In this document: one piece after another, positions 27,408-40,732 of the stretch | How positions within the stretch are numbered: the stretch's first letter is position 1 | How the letters are laid out: each line of letters begins with the position of its first letter | Source: Pseudomonas sp. GD03944 | GTDB taxonomy: Bacteria; Pseudomonadota; Gammaproteobacteria; Pseudomonadales; Pseudomonadaceae | DNA length: 64,000 bases | Assembly: GCF_029839275.1 (NCBI RefSeq) | Contig: NZ_JAOCAH010000001.1 | Coordinates: 496,001 to 560,000, forward strand | Reading direction: 5' to 3' | Made by a program: the position numbers and the translations under genes | Notes under the pieces: model-generated | Databases searched by the model: none | What the model saw: only the letters and a program-made list of their open reading frames with translations | What the model was told of the DNA's origin: nothing

Positions 27408-27869
27408 ATGCGCCCATTCCACCACGCGAGTGCCTTGCTGCTGAGCGCCCTGTTGAGCCTGCCGACCTGGGCCGGCAGCAGCGAGTCCGAGAACACCGCC
27501 CTGGTGCAACAGGCCTTCGACAATTGGCGCAACGGCACAGGCAGCGTGTTCGACCTGCTGGCCGACGACGCCGAATGGACCGTTGCAGGCAACAGCCCGG
27601 TGTCCGGGATCTATCGCACCCGGGAATCCTTCATGAACGATGCGGTCAAGCCGATCACCGACCGCCTGGCCACCCCCATCACGCCCACCGTGCGCCAGAT
27701 CGTCGCTCAGGGACCGCACGTGGTGGTGATGTGGGATGGCAGCGCGACCGCACGGGATGGCAAGCGCTACGAGAACAGCTACGCCTGGCACCTGCAGTTC
27801 GAGGAAGGCCGCATCACGCGGGTCGTGGCCTTCCTCGATACCTGGCGACTGGTGGAGCTGATGGAATAG
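27408..27869 (+). CDS. secreted NTF2/SnoaL-like protein
   Basis: This 153-residue protein has a signal peptide (MRPFHHASALLLSALLSLPTWA, cut after TWA) and a SnoaL-like domain: ALVQQAFDNWRNGTGSVFDLLADDAEWTVAGNSPVSGIYRTRESF. The fold holds small ligands or acts as a hydrolase or cyclase in relatives. Nothing shows the substrate. The stop is 4 bases from the convergent mgtE end. Confidence 0.8.
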   Translation: MRPFHHASALLLSALLSLPTWAGSSESENTALVQQAFDNWRNGTGSVFDLLADDAEWTVAGNSPVSGIYRTRESFMNDAVKPITDRLATPITPTVRQIVAQGPHVVVMWDGSATARDGKRYENSYAWHLQFEEGRITRVVAFLDTWRLVELME

Positions 27870-27872
27870 GCC

Positions 27873-29315
27873 TTACAACAGGAAGATCGAGGCCAGGCCG
27901 AGGAAGATGAAGAAGCCACCGCTGTCGGTGACGGCGGTGATCATCACACTGGCCCCCATGGCCGGGTCGCGCCCCAGGCGCGCCAGGGTCATGGGGATCA
28001 GCACCCCCATCAGGGCGGCCAGCAGCAGGTTGAGCGTCATCGCCGCGGTCATCACCACGCCCAGCGACCAGCTGTCATAGAGCACGTAGGCGACCACCCC
28101 GATCACCCCACCCCACAACAGGCCGTTGATCAATGACACACCCAGCTCCTTGCGCACCAGGCGCTTGGTGTTGCCAGTGCCCACTTGGTCCAGGGCCATG
28201 GCGCGCACGATCATGGTGATGGTCTGGTTGCCCGAGTTACCACCGATACCCGCCACGATCGGCATCAGCGCCGCCAGGGCCACCAGCTTCTCGATGGAGC
28301 CCTCGAACACGCCGATCACCCGCGACGCCAGGAATGCCGTCATCAGGTTGATCGCCAGCCAGGCCCAGCGGTTTCTCACCGACTTCCAGACCGAGGCGAA
28401 GATGTCTTCTTCCTCGCGCAGACCGGCCATGTTGAGGACTTCGCTTTCGCTTTCCTCACGGATCAGGTCGACCATTTCGTCGATGGTCAGGCGGCCGATC
28501 AGCTTGCCGTTCTTGTCCACCACGGGCGAGGAAATCAGGTCGTAACGCTCGAATGCCTGGGCCGCATCGTAGGCGTCTTCGTCCGGGTGGAAGCTCACCG
28601 GGTCGGTGGCCATGACTTCGGCCACGTGTTTGTCCGGGTCATTGACCAGCAGGCGCTTGACCGGCAGCACACCCTTCAGCACGCCGTCGTAGTCGACCAC
28701 GAACAGTTTGTCGGTGTGGCCAGGCAGTTCCTTCAGGCGGCGCAGGTAGCGCAACACCACTTCCAGGGTGACGTCTTCGCGGATGGTGACCATCTCGAAG
28801 TCCATCAGCGCGCCGACCTGGTCTTCCTCGTAGGACAGGGCCGAACGCACGCGCTCGCGCTGCTGGGCGTCGAGGGACTCCATCAGCTCATGGACAACGT
28901 CGCGCGGCAGTTCGTGGGCCAGGTCCGCCAGTTCGTCGGCGTCCATCTCCTTGGCGGCCGCGAGGATCTCGTGATCCTCCATGTCGGCGATCAGGGTTTC
29001 ACGAACCGCGTCGGACACTTCCAGGAGAATGTCGCCGTCACGCTCGACCTTGACCAGTTGCCAGACGGTCAGGCGCTCTTCGAGCGGCAAGGCTTCGAGG
29101 ATGTAGGCCACGTCGGCGGAGTGCAGGTCATCGAGCTTGCGCTGCAGCTCGGCGAGATTCTGGCGATGGACCAGGTGTTCGACCCGGTCATTGTGCTGGC
29201 CTTCCTGACGGTGCGTCAGGTCCTCGACCAGCTTGTGACGATGCAGCAGCTCGACCACCTGAGCGAGGCGGTCCTGCAGGCTTTCTTGCGGTTTTTTGGC
29301 GTCTACTTCAGTCAT
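27873..29315 (-). CDS. mgtE: magnesium transporter MgtE
   Basis: This 480-residue inner-membrane channel has an N-terminal superhelical MgtE domain, two CBS domains (DPVSFHPDEDAYDAAQAFERYDLISSPVVDKNGKLIGRLT is the second) and five transmembrane helices with the pore signature PIVAGIGGNSGNQTITMIVRAMALDQV. The start at 29315 (MTEVDAKKP) was chosen over 29327 for its fit with homologues. No magnesium riboswitch is recognised upstream. Confidence 0.95.
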   Translation of the reverse strand: MTEVDAKKPQESLQDRLAQVVELLHRHKLVEDLTHRQEGQHNDRVEHLVHRQNLAELQRKLDDLHSADVAYILEALPLEERLTVWQLVKVERDGDILLEVSDAVRETLIADMEDHEILAAAKEMDADELADLAHELPRDVVHELMESLDAQQRERVRSALSYEEDQVGALMDFEMVTIREDVTLEVVLRYLRRLKELPGHTDKLFVVDYDGVLKGVLPVKRLLVNDPDKHVAEVMATDPVSFHPDEDAYDAAQAFERYDLISSPVVDKNGKLIGRLTIDEMVDLIREESESEVLNMAGLREEEDIFASVWKSVRNRWAWLAINLMTAFLASRVIGVFEGSIEKLVALAALMPIVAGIGGNSGNQTITMIVRAMALDQVGTGNTKRLVRKELGVSLINGLLWGGVIGVVAYVLYDSWSLGVVMTAAMTLNLLLAALMGVLIPMTLARLGRDPAMGASVMITAVTDSGGFFIFLGLASIFLL

Positions 29316-29638
29316 GGCGCGCTCCACCCCCAGTGGCGGCGCACGCCAGAGAGGGTCAATCAGTCAATACGCGATTGCACAATCGGGATTCAGAGTAACT
29401 ACTGGGTAAGTCCATGGTGGTGTTCCACAAGCCCCGGCGGGGCTGACGCGGCAAATGATAACACTGCCAAGCCGCTTTGCACGTGACAAAAGCGCGGCAA
29501 GAACAAGTGCTTGCAACACACTCTTGAGCACGATTTAAAACTTCGCAACTGCGACGCCCGCCAACCGCACCAAGACACCCTGGCGAACGAAAGAGGCGCG
29601 ACTATGCTTGAGGAGCAATCGTCAAGGAGGACGACCCC
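29316..29638. other. intergenic region, mgtE / DUF4124 gene
   Basis: This 323-base divergent region holds an inverted repeat CGATTG-CA-CAATCG at 29372, a short hairpin GCCCCG-GCGGGGC near 29431 and a promoter candidate at 29511. I see no gene in it. Confidence 0.5.
29511..29539 (+). promoter_or_regulatory. candidate sigma-70 promoter
   Basis: TTGCAA and TTTAAA are separated by exactly 17 bases, upstream of the DUF4124-type gene by about 100 bases. Confidence 0.45.
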
Positions 29639-30136
29639 ATGCATGGACTACAGTGCGCAGCCTTTGTCTGCATCATCTCGCTCTACCCCACCACTTCCCT
29701 CTCGGCAGCCACCGTCTTTCGCTGCGAAGACGCCAACGGCCATATCACCTTCACCTTTCACGGGTGCCCGACCGACCAGCAGCAACAGCTGCAGGACGCG
29801 CGCAATCACACACCCAGCAGCGGCGAAACCATCCCCTTGGCCGACACCAGCAGGCCCGAAGGCGCTCGCCAGCAACCGCGCGAGCGGCTTACCAGTTTGA
29901 CTGTAGTCGGTGAGCGCACCGACGGCTGCGGCGACGTGCTGACCGGCCATGCCCGTCGCGACGCCATGGTGAAGCGACAGGTACGCAGCGGCATGACCCA
30001 ATCGGACGTGGAAAGCATGTTCGGCAAACCCGACCGGGTCAGCAGCCGCAACGGCGAAACCCGCTGGCACTTCCTCGACCCCAAGGGCAATACGCGCCAG
30101 GTGAGTTTCGACGAAGCCGGCTGCGTGAAGAACTGA
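29639..30136 (+). CDS. exported DUF4124 / BamE-like protein
   Basis: This 165-residue product has a hydrophobic N-terminus (signal peptide, cut near LSA around residue 23), then a DUF4124-like start (AATVFRCEDANGHITFTFHGCP). Residues about 110-160 resemble SmpA/OmlA (BamE): VRSGMTQSDVESMFGKPDRVSSRNGETRWHF. AAGGAGG precedes the ATG. Such proteins are periplasmic or membrane-attached; the role is unknown. A terminator follows. Confidence 0.7.
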   Translation: MHGLQCAAFVCIISLYPTTSLSAATVFRCEDANGHITFTFHGCPTDQQQQLQDARNHTPSSGETIPLADTSRPEGARQQPRERLTSLTVVGERTDGCGDVLTGHARRDAMVKRQVRSGMTQSDVESMFGKPDRVSSRNGETRWHFLDPKGNTRQVSFDEAGCVKN

Positions 30137-30155
30137 CGGCGAAAAATCGCGGGCA

Positions 30156-30189
30156 AAGAAAAAGGGCCTGCATTTCTGCAGGCCCTTTC
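30156..30189. terminator. Rho-independent terminator
   Basis: AAAGGGCCTGCA pairs with TGCAGGCCCTTT around TTTC. It ends the DUF4124-type gene and, from the other side, the tRNA cluster. Confidence 0.9.
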
Positions 30190-30193
30190 GGTA

Positions 30194-30270
30194 TGGCGGA
30201 CTCAGGAGGATTCGAACCTCCGACCGCTCGGTTCGTAGCCGAGTACTCTATCCAGCTGAGCTATGAGTCC
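30194..30270 (-). tRNA. tRNA-Arg (ACG), copy 3
   Basis: Cloverleaf on the minus strand with GGACTCA/TGAGTCC acceptor, anticodon loop CTACGAA (ACG, read as ICG) and encoded CCA. It is the last of three identical tandem copies in transcription order. Confidence 0.97.
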
Positions 30271-30342
30271 GTTTGGCGCTTTTAGACCAGATCACCACTG
30301 GTTGAAACAACATGACCCGCATCGCTGCAGTGCCATTCGATA

Positions 30343-30419
30343 TGGCGGACTCAGGAGGATTCGAACCTCCGACCGCTCGGTTCGTAGCCGAGTACTCTAT
30401 CCAGCTGAGCTATGAGTCC
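30343..30419 (-). tRNA. tRNA-Arg (ACG), copy 2
   Basis: Same 77-base sequence as its neighbours, including CCA. The unit length to the next copy is exactly 149 bases. Confidence 0.97.
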
Positions 30420-30491
30420 GTTTGGTGTTTTTAGACCAGATCACCGCTGGTTGAAACAAAATGGCTTGCACTGCTGCAAGCCATTTCAATA

Positions 30492-30568
30492 TGGCGGACT
30501 CAGGAGGATTCGAACCTCCGACCGCTCGGTTCGTAGCCGAGTACTCTATCCAGCTGAGCTATGAGTCC
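30492..30568 (-). tRNA. tRNA-Arg (ACG), copy 1
   Basis: Same 77-base sequence with encoded CCA; first Arg copy after tRNA-Ser in the transcript. Confidence 0.97.
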
Positions 30569-30638
30569 GTTTGGCACTTTTAGACCAGATCACCACTGGT
30601 TTTTTTCAACCTGACTGACAGCCAGATTAGTCAAATAA

Positions 30639-30729
30639 TGGCGGAGAAGGGGGGATTCGAACCCCCGACACCCTTTTGAGGTGTACTCCCTTAGCAGGGG
30701 AGCGCCTTCGGCCACTCGGCCACCTCTCC
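30639..30729 (-). tRNA. tRNA-Ser (GCT)
   Basis: A 91-base class II cloverleaf with long variable arm, acceptor GGAGAGG, anticodon loop CTGCTAA (GCT, reads AGC/AGU) and encoded CCA. It lies 62 bases downstream of csrA on the same strand, so csrA and the four tRNAs may share a transcript, as in other pseudomonads. Confidence 0.96.
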
Positions 30730-30791
30730 GCAACACGGGGCGCATGATAACCATGTTTTCCCCGTTTGCAAAGCCAAAATTTCGATAAAAA

Positions 30792-30977
30792 TTAGTGGCT
30801 TGGTTCTTCGCCTTTCTCTTTCTGGATGCGCTGGTAAATCTCCTCACGGTGCACGGCAACTTCCTTCGGCGCGTTAACGCCAATGCGCACCTGATTACCT
30901 TTCACGCCCAACACGGTGACAGTGACTTCGTCACCCACCATCAGGGTCTCTCCGACCCGGCGAGTCAGAATCAGCAT
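30792..30977 (-). CDS. csrA: carbon storage regulator CsrA/RsmA
   Basis: This 61-residue RNA-binding dimer blocks ribosome access to GGA motifs in target mRNAs and acts in the Gac/Rsm cascade. The full family sequence is visible: [40 protein letters not shown], including Arg44 (of VHRE). It lies downstream of lysC with a terminator between. Confidence 0.98.
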   Translation of the reverse strand: MLILTRRVGETLMVGDEVTVTVLGVKGNQVRIGVNAPKEVAVHREEIYQRIQKEKGEEPSH

Positions 30978-31126
30978 TCCTTTCTCCTTACGGATTTAAG
31001 TTCAGGACAACAGCAGTCTGCAAAGATGAAATGGTGGCAGCTCCCTGCAATATCAAGCAGAGCTTACACCCAAGTATTGACCAGAGTGGACAGAAAGAAA
31101 GTTCCTTCCCTACCAGCCAAAAAAGA

Positions 31127-31155
31127 CAAAAGGCGCGGATGAGCCGCGCCTTTTG
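31127..31155. terminator. terminator between lysC and csrA
   Basis: CAAAAGGCGCGG pairs with CCGCGCCTTTTG around a short loop; the minus-strand reading ends the lysC transcript. Confidence 0.88.
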
Positions 31156-31167
31156 GGTATACCTCGA

Positions 31168-32406
31168 TCAGTCGCCCTGTCGAGCAGGTGCGTCGAGCTC
31201 GAAAGCGGTGTGCAATGCACGCACTGCCAGCTCCAGGTATTTCTCCTCGATCACCACCGATACCTTGATCTCCGAGGTGGAGATCATCTGGATGTTGATG
31301 TTCTCCTTGGCCAGGGCTTCGAACATGCGGCTGGCAACGCCTGCATGGGAACGCATGCCCACGCCGACGATGGAGACCTTGGCGATCTTGGTGTCACCGA
31401 TCACTTCACGGGCACCCAGCTCGCGCGCGGTGTTTTCCAGCACTTGCTGAGCGGCGGTGTAATCGTTGCGGTGCACAGTGAAGGTGAAATCGGTGGTGTT
31501 ATCGTGGGCCACGTTCTGCACGATCATGTCCACTTCGATGTTGGACGCACTGATCGGGCCGAGAATCTTGAAGGCCACGCCCGGGATGTCCGGCACGCCA
31601 CGGATAGTCAGCTTGGCTTCGTCGCGGTTGAAAGCGATGCCGGAGATGATCGGCTGTTCCATGGATTCCTCTTCATCAAGGGTAATGAGGGTGCCCGGCC
31701 CCTCTTGGAAGCTGTGCAACACGCGCAGCGGGACGTTGTACTTGCCGGCGAACTCCACCGAGCGGATCTGCAACACCTTGGAGCCCAGGCTGGCCATTTC
31801 CAGCATTTCCTCGAAGGTGATCTTTTCCAGGCGCTGAGCCTGGGGCACCACACGCGGGTCAGTGGTGTAGACACCGTCCACGTCGGTATAGATCTGGCAC
31901 TCATCGGCCTTCAGCGCGGCAGCCAGGGCCACACCGGTGGTATCGGAACCGCCACGGCCCAGGGTAGTGATGTTGCCGTGCTCGTCGACGCCCTGGAAAC
32001 CTGCCACCACCACCACGCGACCTGCCTTGAGGTCGGCACGCAGCTTCTGATCGTCAATCTGCAGGATGCGCGCCTTGTTGTGCGCGCTGTCGGTGAGGAT
32101 ACGCACCTGGTTGCCGGTGTAGGACACCGCCGGCACGCCACGCTTGATCAGCGCCATGGCCAACAGGGCAATCGTCACCTGCTCGCCGGTGGAAACCATC
32201 ACGTCCAGTTCACGCGGGACCGGCTGGTCGTCGCTGACCTGTTTGGCCAGATCGATCAGGCGGTTGGTCTCGCCACTCATGGCCGACACCACGACGACGA
32301 TGTCGTCGCCTTTCTCGCGGAACTTCTTCACCTTCTCGGCCACTTGTTGAATACGCTCAACGGTGCCGACGGAGGTGCCCCCGAATTTTTGTACGATCAA
32401 AGCCAT
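31168..32406 (-). CDS. lysC: aspartate kinase
   Basis: This 412-residue enzyme phosphorylates aspartate as the first step to lysine, threonine and methionine. It has the kinase start [10 protein letters not shown], the substrate region [16 protein letters not shown] and two C-terminal ACT domains for feedback control. An internal start for a beta subunit, common in this family, could exist near the ACT part but is not proven. It lies downstream of alaS. Confidence 0.96.
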   Translation of the reverse strand: MALIVQKFGGTSVGTVERIQQVAEKVKKFREKGDDIVVVVSAMSGETNRLIDLAKQVSDDQPVPRELDVMVSTGEQVTIALLAMALIKRGVPAVSYTGNQVRILTDSAHNKARILQIDDQKLRADLKAGRVVVVAGFQGVDEHGNITTLGRGGSDTTGVALAAALKADECQIYTDVDGVYTTDPRVVPQAQRLEKITFEEMLEMASLGSKVLQIRSVEFAGKYNVPLRVLHSFQEGPGTLITLDEEESMEQPIISGIAFNRDEAKLTIRGVPDIPGVAFKILGPISASNIEVDMIVQNVAHDNTTDFTFTVHRNDYTAAQQVLENTARELGAREVIGDTKIAKVSIVGVGMRSHAGVASRMFEALAKENINIQMISTSEIKVSVVIEEKYLELAVRALHTAFELDAPARQGD

Positions 32407-32460
32407 TTCAAAGCCGCCTCAGCCCGTGAAGGGCGCCCATTAAACATTCAACTCGAGAGA

Positions 32461-32498
32461 CTGCCAAGGCCCACCGGGCGTGATCCGGGCCTTGGCAG
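32461..32498. other. 12-bp stem hairpin between alaS and lysC
   Basis: CTGCCAAGGCCC pairs perfectly with GGGCCTTGGCAG around a 14-base loop. There is no T-run on either side, so partial termination, processing or mRNA stability control between alaS and lysC are all possible. Confidence 0.55.
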
Positions 32499-32519
32499 CC
32501 TGCGTCCGGGTACCGGACG

Positions 32520-35144
32520 TTACAGGCCCTGCTCGGCGAAGGTCTGGGCCAGGCCCAGCGCTTCGTCCAGCTTGCCGGCTTCGGTGCCGCCGCCCTGAGC
32601 CATGTCCGGGCGACCACCGCCCTTCCCGCCCACGGCTGCCGCCGCTTGCTTCATCAGGTCGCCGGCCTTGAGCTTGCCGGTCAGGTCCTGGGTCACACCG
32701 GCGACCAGTACGACCTTGTCGTCCTGTACACCGCCGAGCAGGATGACGGCGCTGCCCAACTTGTTCTTCAACTGATCGACCATCGCCAGCAGCGCCTTGC
32801 CATCCAGGCCGTCGAGGCGCGATGCCAGGACCTTGACGCCTTTGACGTCCACGGCCGAGCCGGCCAGGTCGTTACCAGCCGCGCTGGCGGCCTTGGCCTT
32901 GAGCTGCTCCAGTTCCTTTTCCAACTGACGGTTGCGCTCCAGCACGCCGGCCAGTTTGTCCAGCAGGTTGTCGCGGCTGCCCTTGACCAGTGCGGCGGCT
33001 TCCTTGAGCTGCTCTTCGGCACCGTTCAGGTACGCCAAAGCCGCTGCGCCGGTGACCGCTTCGATACGGCGCACGCCGGCGGCCACGCCGCCTTCGCTGG
33101 TGATCTTGAACAGGCCGATGTCGCCGGTGCGGGAAACGTGGGTACCGCCGCACAGCTCCACGGAGAAGTCGCCGCCCATGCTCAGCACGCGAACCTGGTC
33201 ACCGTACTTTTCGCCGAACAGCGCCATGGCGCCCTTGGACTTGGCGCTCTCGATGTCGGTTTCTTCGGTCTCGACCTCGGAGTTCTTGCGAATCTCGGCG
33301 TTGACGATGTCTTCCAGGGCCTTCAGTTGCTCCGGCTTGATCGCCTCGAAGTGGCTGAAGTCGAAACGCAGGCGCTGGCTGTCGACCAGCGAGCCCTTCT
33401 GTTGCACGTGCTCGCCCAGTACCTGACGCAGCGCAGCGTGCAGCAGGTGGGTGGCGGAGTGATTGAGCGCAGTGGCCTGGCGCACGGTGGCGTCGGCCTC
33501 GGCCTTGACGCTGGTGCCGACGTTGAGGCCGCCCTTGGCCACCACGCCGTGGTGCAGGAACGCACCGCCGGCCTTGGTGGTGTCACGCACGTCGAAACGC
33601 ACGCCAGCGCCTTCGAGGTAGCCGCAGTCACCGATCTGACCACCGGATTCGGCGTAGAACGGGGTCTGGTCCAGCACCACCACGCCCTCTTCGCCTTCAG
33701 CCAGGCTGTCCACGGCCGCGCCGGCCTTGAACAGCGCAATGATCTTGCCGTTGCCGCTGGTGCCTTCGTAGCCCATGAAGCGGGTATCAGCGTCGACCTT
33801 GACCAGGTTGTTGTAGTCCATGCCGAACGCGCTGGCCGAACGCGCACGCTCGCGCTGGGCTTCCATCTCGCGCTCGAAGCCGGCTTCGTCCAGGGTCAGC
33901 TCGCGCTCACGGGCGATGTCGCCAGTGAGGTCCATCGGGAAGCCGTAGGTGTCGTACAGCTTGAAGATCACTTCGCCTGGGATGACGGAGCCTTTGAGCT
34001 CGGCCAGGTCCTGCTCGAGGATCTTCAGGCCCTGTTCCAGGGTCTTGGCGAACTGCTCTTCTTCGGTTTTCAGCACGCGCTCGATGTGCGCCTGCTGCTG
34101 TTTCAGTTCTGGGAAGGCTTCGCCCATCTCGGCGACCAGGGCCGCAACGATCTGGTAGAAGAAGCTGCCCTTGGCGCCCAGCTTGTTACCGTGGCGGCAG
34201 GCGCGACGCACGATGCGACGCAGCACGTAGCCACGGCCTTCGTTGGACGGGGTCACGCCATCGGCGATCAGGAAGCCGCAGGAACGGATGTGGTCAGCCA
34301 CCACTTTCAGCGAGGCCTGGCCTTCGTTGGCGCAGCCAATGGCCTTGGCTGCCGCGTTCAGCAGGCTCTGGAACAGGTCGATCTCGTAGTTCGAGTTGAC
34401 GTGCTGCAGCACGGCGCTGATGCGCTCCAGGCCCATGCCAGTGTCCACGCTCGGTGCCGGCAGCGGGTGCAGCACGCCGTCAGCGGTCCGGTTGAACTGC
34501 ATGAATACGTTGTTCCAGATTTCGATGTAGCGGTCGCCATCTTCCTCGGGCGAACCGGGCGGGCCGCCCCAGATGTGGTCGCCGTGGTCGAAGAAAATCT
34601 CGGTGCACGGGCCGCACGGGCCGGTATCGCCCATGGTCCAGAAGTTGTCGGACGCGTACGGCGCGCCTTTGTTGTCGCCGATGCGGATCATCCGCTCGGC
34701 CGGTACGCCGATTTCCTTGTTCCAGATGTCGTAGGCTTCGTCGTCGGTGGCGTAGACCGTGACCCAGAGCTTGTCCTTGGGCAGGTTCAGCCAGCGATCG
34801 CCGGTGAGGAATTCCCAGGCGAAGTGGATCGCGTCGCGCTTGAAGTAGTCGCCGAAGCTGAAGTTGCCCAGCATTTCGAAGAAGGTGTGGTGACGCGCGG
34901 TGTAGCCGACGTTTTCCAGGTCGTTGTGCTTGCCGCCGGCACGCACGCACTTCTGGCTGGTGGCCGCACGGGTGTAGCTGCGCTTTTCCAGGCCGAGGAA
35001 GCAGTCCTTGAACTGGTTCATCCCTGCGTTGGTGAACAGCAGCGTTGGGTCATTGCCCGGAATCAGGGAGCTGGAAGCGACACGGGTGTGCCCTTTCTCT
35101 TCGAAGAAGCTCAAGAAGGCTTCACGGATTTCTGCGCTTTTCAT
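32520..35144 (-). CDS. alaS: alanyl-tRNA synthetase
   Basis: This 874-residue class II synthetase shows [18 protein letters not shown] in the catalytic core, editing-domain zinc motifs [12 protein letters not shown] and [11 protein letters not shown], and a C-Ala domain at the end. The start at 35144 ([19 protein letters not shown]) is the family N-terminus. Confidence 0.98.
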   Translation of the reverse strand: MKSAEIREAFLSFFEEKGHTRVASSSLIPGNDPTLLFTNAGMNQFKDCFLGLEKRSYTRAATSQKCVRAGGKHNDLENVGYTARHHTFFEMLGNFSFGDYFKRDAIHFAWEFLTGDRWLNLPKDKLWVTVYATDDEAYDIWNKEIGVPAERMIRIGDNKGAPYASDNFWTMGDTGPCGPCTEIFFDHGDHIWGGPPGSPEEDGDRYIEIWNNVFMQFNRTADGVLHPLPAPSVDTGMGLERISAVLQHVNSNYEIDLFQSLLNAAAKAIGCANEGQASLKVVADHIRSCGFLIADGVTPSNEGRGYVLRRIVRRACRHGNKLGAKGSFFYQIVAALVAEMGEAFPELKQQQAHIERVLKTEEEQFAKTLEQGLKILEQDLAELKGSVIPGEVIFKLYDTYGFPMDLTGDIARERELTLDEAGFEREMEAQRERARSASAFGMDYNNLVKVDADTRFMGYEGTSGNGKIIALFKAGAAVDSLAEGEEGVVVLDQTPFYAESGGQIGDCGYLEGAGVRFDVRDTTKAGGAFLHHGVVAKGGLNVGTSVKAEADATVRQATALNHSATHLLHAALRQVLGEHVQQKGSLVDSQRLRFDFSHFEAIKPEQLKALEDIVNAEIRKNSEVETEETDIESAKSKGAMALFGEKYGDQVRVLSMGGDFSVELCGGTHVSRTGDIGLFKITSEGGVAAGVRRIEAVTGAAALAYLNGAEEQLKEAAALVKGSRDNLLDKLAGVLERNRQLEKELEQLKAKAASAAGNDLAGSAVDVKGVKVLASRLDGLDGKALLAMVDQLKNKLGSAVILLGGVQDDKVVLVAGVTQDLTGKLKAGDLMKQAAAAVGGKGGGRPDMAQGGGTEAGKLDEALGLAQTFAEQGL

Positions 35145-35328
35145 AGGGTTTCCCACGGAATCAGGCGGCCACGGCAAAAGCCGGCAAAGGGCCGCATTAT
35201 ATCGGGCCTAACGCCCGCGGCTAGTGCCTTTATCGATAGATGGTGGCTATTGCGCGGGGCGGGCATGGCGGCGTCTCGCCCCTGGCCTGTCGCCGGGACA
35301 GCGAACCTACCCCGGCATTGGGGAAGCC

Positions 35329-36333
<1,005 letters not shown>

Positions 36334-36447
36334 GAAGGATTTCCCTGAACCGGTCGAAAACACCGATGCTAAGGCCCTCGCTGGTGGCAGACAAGCGACA
36401 GATCGCAACGATACGGGGCGAACAGTTCGAGCGGCAGCAACAGGCCG

Positions 36448-37458
36448 TCAGGCCAGGTAATCGCCATCGGCCGGCACGATCAGGATGCCGGCCCGCAGGC
36501 CGTTCTTGACCTTGGGATTGGGGAAGATGATGCGCGCGCCCTCCTCCTCCACCACCCAGCGGGTGCCGGCCACGTCATCGGCCAGCAGGTAGCCCACCGG
36601 CAATTCGCTGAAGTTCTCGATATCGGCCGGCAGGTGCAAGTGGAAGGCGTCGCTGTGCTTGATGATTTCCCTTGCGACGGAAAACAGCTGCAGGCCATTC
36701 AAGTCGTGGTCGTCCGATTCCGGCTCACGCCCCTCGATGATGGCGTGCAGGCGCGCTTCCAGCAGGTCGAGGTTGACCGCCTCGTTCTGGCCGAAGGCGC
36801 GGGCCTTGCCCAGCTCCAGGGTGAAGGCCTCGGCGCCGAGCTGCGAATAGGTGTAGGCACTGAAGGTAATCGAGCTCTTGTTCTGCAGCAGCACCGCGTC
36901 GATGCCCGCCGCATTCAACCGCGCCAGCTCGCGGCGCGAATGCACGCGCCCCTCGTGCCAGGGGTAGAGGGCGAACTGTTCGATCTTCGAGGCGCGGATC
37001 GCCGTGTGCAGGTCGTAGTGCAGGCGGGTGCGCTCGGGTTTGCTGAAGAAACTCGCAGCCAGGTGTTCGAGCTCACAGGCGCGAATGGCCTCGAAGCCAC
37101 TGGTCTGCTCGTGCCGGCCATTGAACAGCCGGTTGATGTCCTGCTCGATGTAGCGCTCGCCCTTGCGGATCGCGGGCGGGTTGCCCAGCAGGAACAGAAT
37201 GCGCACCCGGGGTTTCAGTTCATTGCGCGCGATGCTGCGCAGCAAGCGGTCGAGCAATTCGATGGGGGCGGTTTCGTTACCGTGTATCCCGGCGGACAGC
37301 AACAGGTCCAGGCCGTTGTCGCTGGCCACCGGCGGCGTCACTTCCAGGGCGCCTTCGGCCAGCCAGCGCAACCGCGAACCCTCGGGGGTCAGCTGAATCT
37401 TCGCTGCCGGCTCGTAGCCGGCGAGTGTCAGGTCGAGCAGTTTGCCGAGGGCGAGCAT
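36448..37458 (-). CDS. astE: succinylglutamate desuccinylase AstE
   Basis: This 336-residue zinc enzyme does the last step of the arginine succinyltransferase route, giving glutamate and succinate. The zinc motif [11 protein letters not shown] is at about residues 60-70, with LHYDLHTAI further on. It starts at 37458 and ends the AST operon. A small His-rich gene separates it from astB. Confidence 0.95.
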   Translation of the reverse strand: MLALGKLLDLTLAGYEPAAKIQLTPEGSRLRWLAEGALEVTPPVASDNGLDLLLSAGIHGNETAPIELLDRLLRSIARNELKPRVRILFLLGNPPAIRKGERYIEQDINRLFNGRHEQTSGFEAIRACELEHLAASFFSKPERTRLHYDLHTAIRASKIEQFALYPWHEGRVHSRRELARLNAAGIDAVLLQNKSSITFSAYTYSQLGAEAFTLELGKARAFGQNEAVNLDLLEARLHAIIEGREPESDDHDLNGLQLFSVAREIIKHSDAFHLHLPADIENFSELPVGYLLADDVAGTRWVVEEEGARIIFPNPKVKNGLRAGILIVPADGDYLA

Positions 37459-37468
37459 GGGAAGTTCC

Positions 37469-37759
37469 TCAGTCGTGATTGCAGTCAGGGCCATGCACGT
37501 GGCCGTGCTCCTCATCGCCGCCGTCAGCCGGCTCCATTTCCAGCTCCAGGCTGACCAGGTTGGTCGCCAGCGGGCGCAGCAGCAGGTTGGCGTACTCGGT
37601 ATCGCCTTCCGCCACATCGACGCCGATCATCAGTTGGCCGTTACCGACCTGCTGGATCCACACTTCCTTGCCCTGCCAGATCACGGCGAACCGGGTGCAG
37701 GAGGTTTCCAGCTGGGTGCCGTCTTGGTCTTCGAGGATCAGTTGCAGGGCATCGGACAT
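37469..37759 (-). CDS. small protein with His-rich tail, in AST operon
   Basis: This 96-residue protein sits between astB and astE with gaps of 10 (to astE) and 70 (to astB) bases, so it is cotranscribed with AST genes. It starts [21 protein letters not shown] and ends with an acidic, His-rich tail ([14 protein letters not shown]) that could bind zinc or nickel. I recognise it only as a conserved Pseudomonas AST-operon protein of unknown function. Because AstE is a zinc enzyme, metal delivery is possible but unproven. Confidence 0.75.
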   Translation of the reverse strand: MSDALQLILEDQDGTQLETSCTRFAVIWQGKEVWIQQVGNGQLMIGVDVAEGDTEYANLLLRPLATNLVSLELEMEPADGGDEEHGHVHGPDCNHD

Positions 37760-37829
37760 GGGTGCGAAATCTCTTCAGGGCAATGGGAAAGGCAGGCTGT
37801 CGGGGCGGCCGCTACGGCGACCCGCCCGA

Positions 37830-39175
37830 CTACGCTAATTGAAAAGGATAGACGGCGCCCAGTTCAAGGATCTGTGTCAATTCATCCAGTGCCGTCCGGC
37901 ACTCGATCAACAGCTGGGGGTCTGCCAGGTCGTTCTCGCTGAGGCGATCGCGGTAATGCTTGTCGACCCAGGCATTGAGGGTGTCGTACAGGCTCGGGGT
38001 CATGATCACCCCCGGATTGACCGCCGCCAGCTCGCTGTCCTTGAGCGCCACCCGCAGGCGCAGGCAGGCCGGGCCGCCGCCGTTCTGCATGCTCTGCTTG
38101 AGGTCGAACACCTGCACGTCGCGAATCGGGCCGTTGCTGCTGGTCAGTTGTTGCAGGTAGGCCCACACGTTGGCGTTGTTGCGGCACTCCTCGGGCACGA
38201 TCAGCAGCATGCTGCCGTCGCCGCGGCTGAGCAATTGGCTGTTGAACAGGTAGGAGCGCACGGCGTCTTCCACCGCCACGGCACTGCGCGGCACGCACAC
38301 GGCGGTAAAGCCAGCACCGCGACGGGCGAGCTTCTCGGCCAGTTCGGCCAGCACGCGGTCGGTGTCGAGGAAGGCATCCTGGTGGTAGAACAGCACCTCG
38401 CCATTACCCACCGCGATCACGTCGTTGTGGAACACCCCCTGATCAATGACCCAGGGGTTCTGCTGGGCATACACCACACCGTCGTCGCTCAGGCCATGCA
38501 GCCGTGCCACGGCCTGGGAGGCCTCCAGGGTCTGGCGCGCCGGGAAGCGCTCGGGCTGTGGCAAGCGGCTGTCGAATGCGCTACGGCCGAACACGAAGAA
38601 CTCCACGCCGGCATCGCCATAGCCCTTGCAGAAGCGTGTGTGGTTGGCCGCGCCCTCGTCGCCGAACTGCCCCACCGCCGGCAGGGCCGCGTGGTGGGCG
38701 AAATGCCGGTCGTTGGCGAACATCGCCTCCAGCACGCGGCTGGTGGTCGGGTGTTCGATGGAGCGGTGGAACTTGCAATTGAGGTTGGCGGCGGTGAAAT
38801 GCACGCGACCATCGGCGGTGTCGGCGCTGGGGCTGACGGTGCAGGCGTTGGCCGTCCACATGCTGGAGGCCGAGCAACTGGCGACCAGCAGCGGCATCGC
38901 CGCCTTGGCGGCCTTTTCGATCACCTGGGCATCGCTGCCGCTGAAGCCCAGACTGCGCAGGGCCGCGACATCCGGGCGTTCCTGCGGGGCGAGCACGCCC
39001 TGCTTGAAGCCCATGTCCATCAGCGCCTTCATCTTCGCCAGGCCCTGGCGTGCCGCCTCCCGGGGGTTGGACACCGCCTGGCTGTTGCTCTGCGACGCCA
39101 CGTTGCCGTAGGACAGGCCGCCGTAGTTGTGCGTGGGCCCGACCAGGCCGTCGAAATTCATCTCATAGGCGGACA

Positions 39176-39176
<1 letters not shown>
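37830..39176 (-). CDS. astB: N-succinylarginine dihydrolase AstB
   Basis: This 448-residue enzyme turns N-succinylarginine into N-succinylornithine, ammonia and CO2. It begins [25 protein letters not shown], the family N-terminus, with active-site stretches [10 protein letters not shown] and [11 protein letters not shown]. The start at 39176 overlaps the astD stop (TGATG). Confidence 0.97.

Positions 39177-40732
<1,556 letters not shown>

Noticed and set aside
29316-29400. Magnesium riboswitch upstream of mgtE
   Set aside because: No conserved M-box or similar structure is recognisable; only a short inverted repeat is present.
35240-35320. REP-like GC-rich stretch between alaS and ltaE
   Set aside because: Stems are too short and imperfect for a confident REP call.
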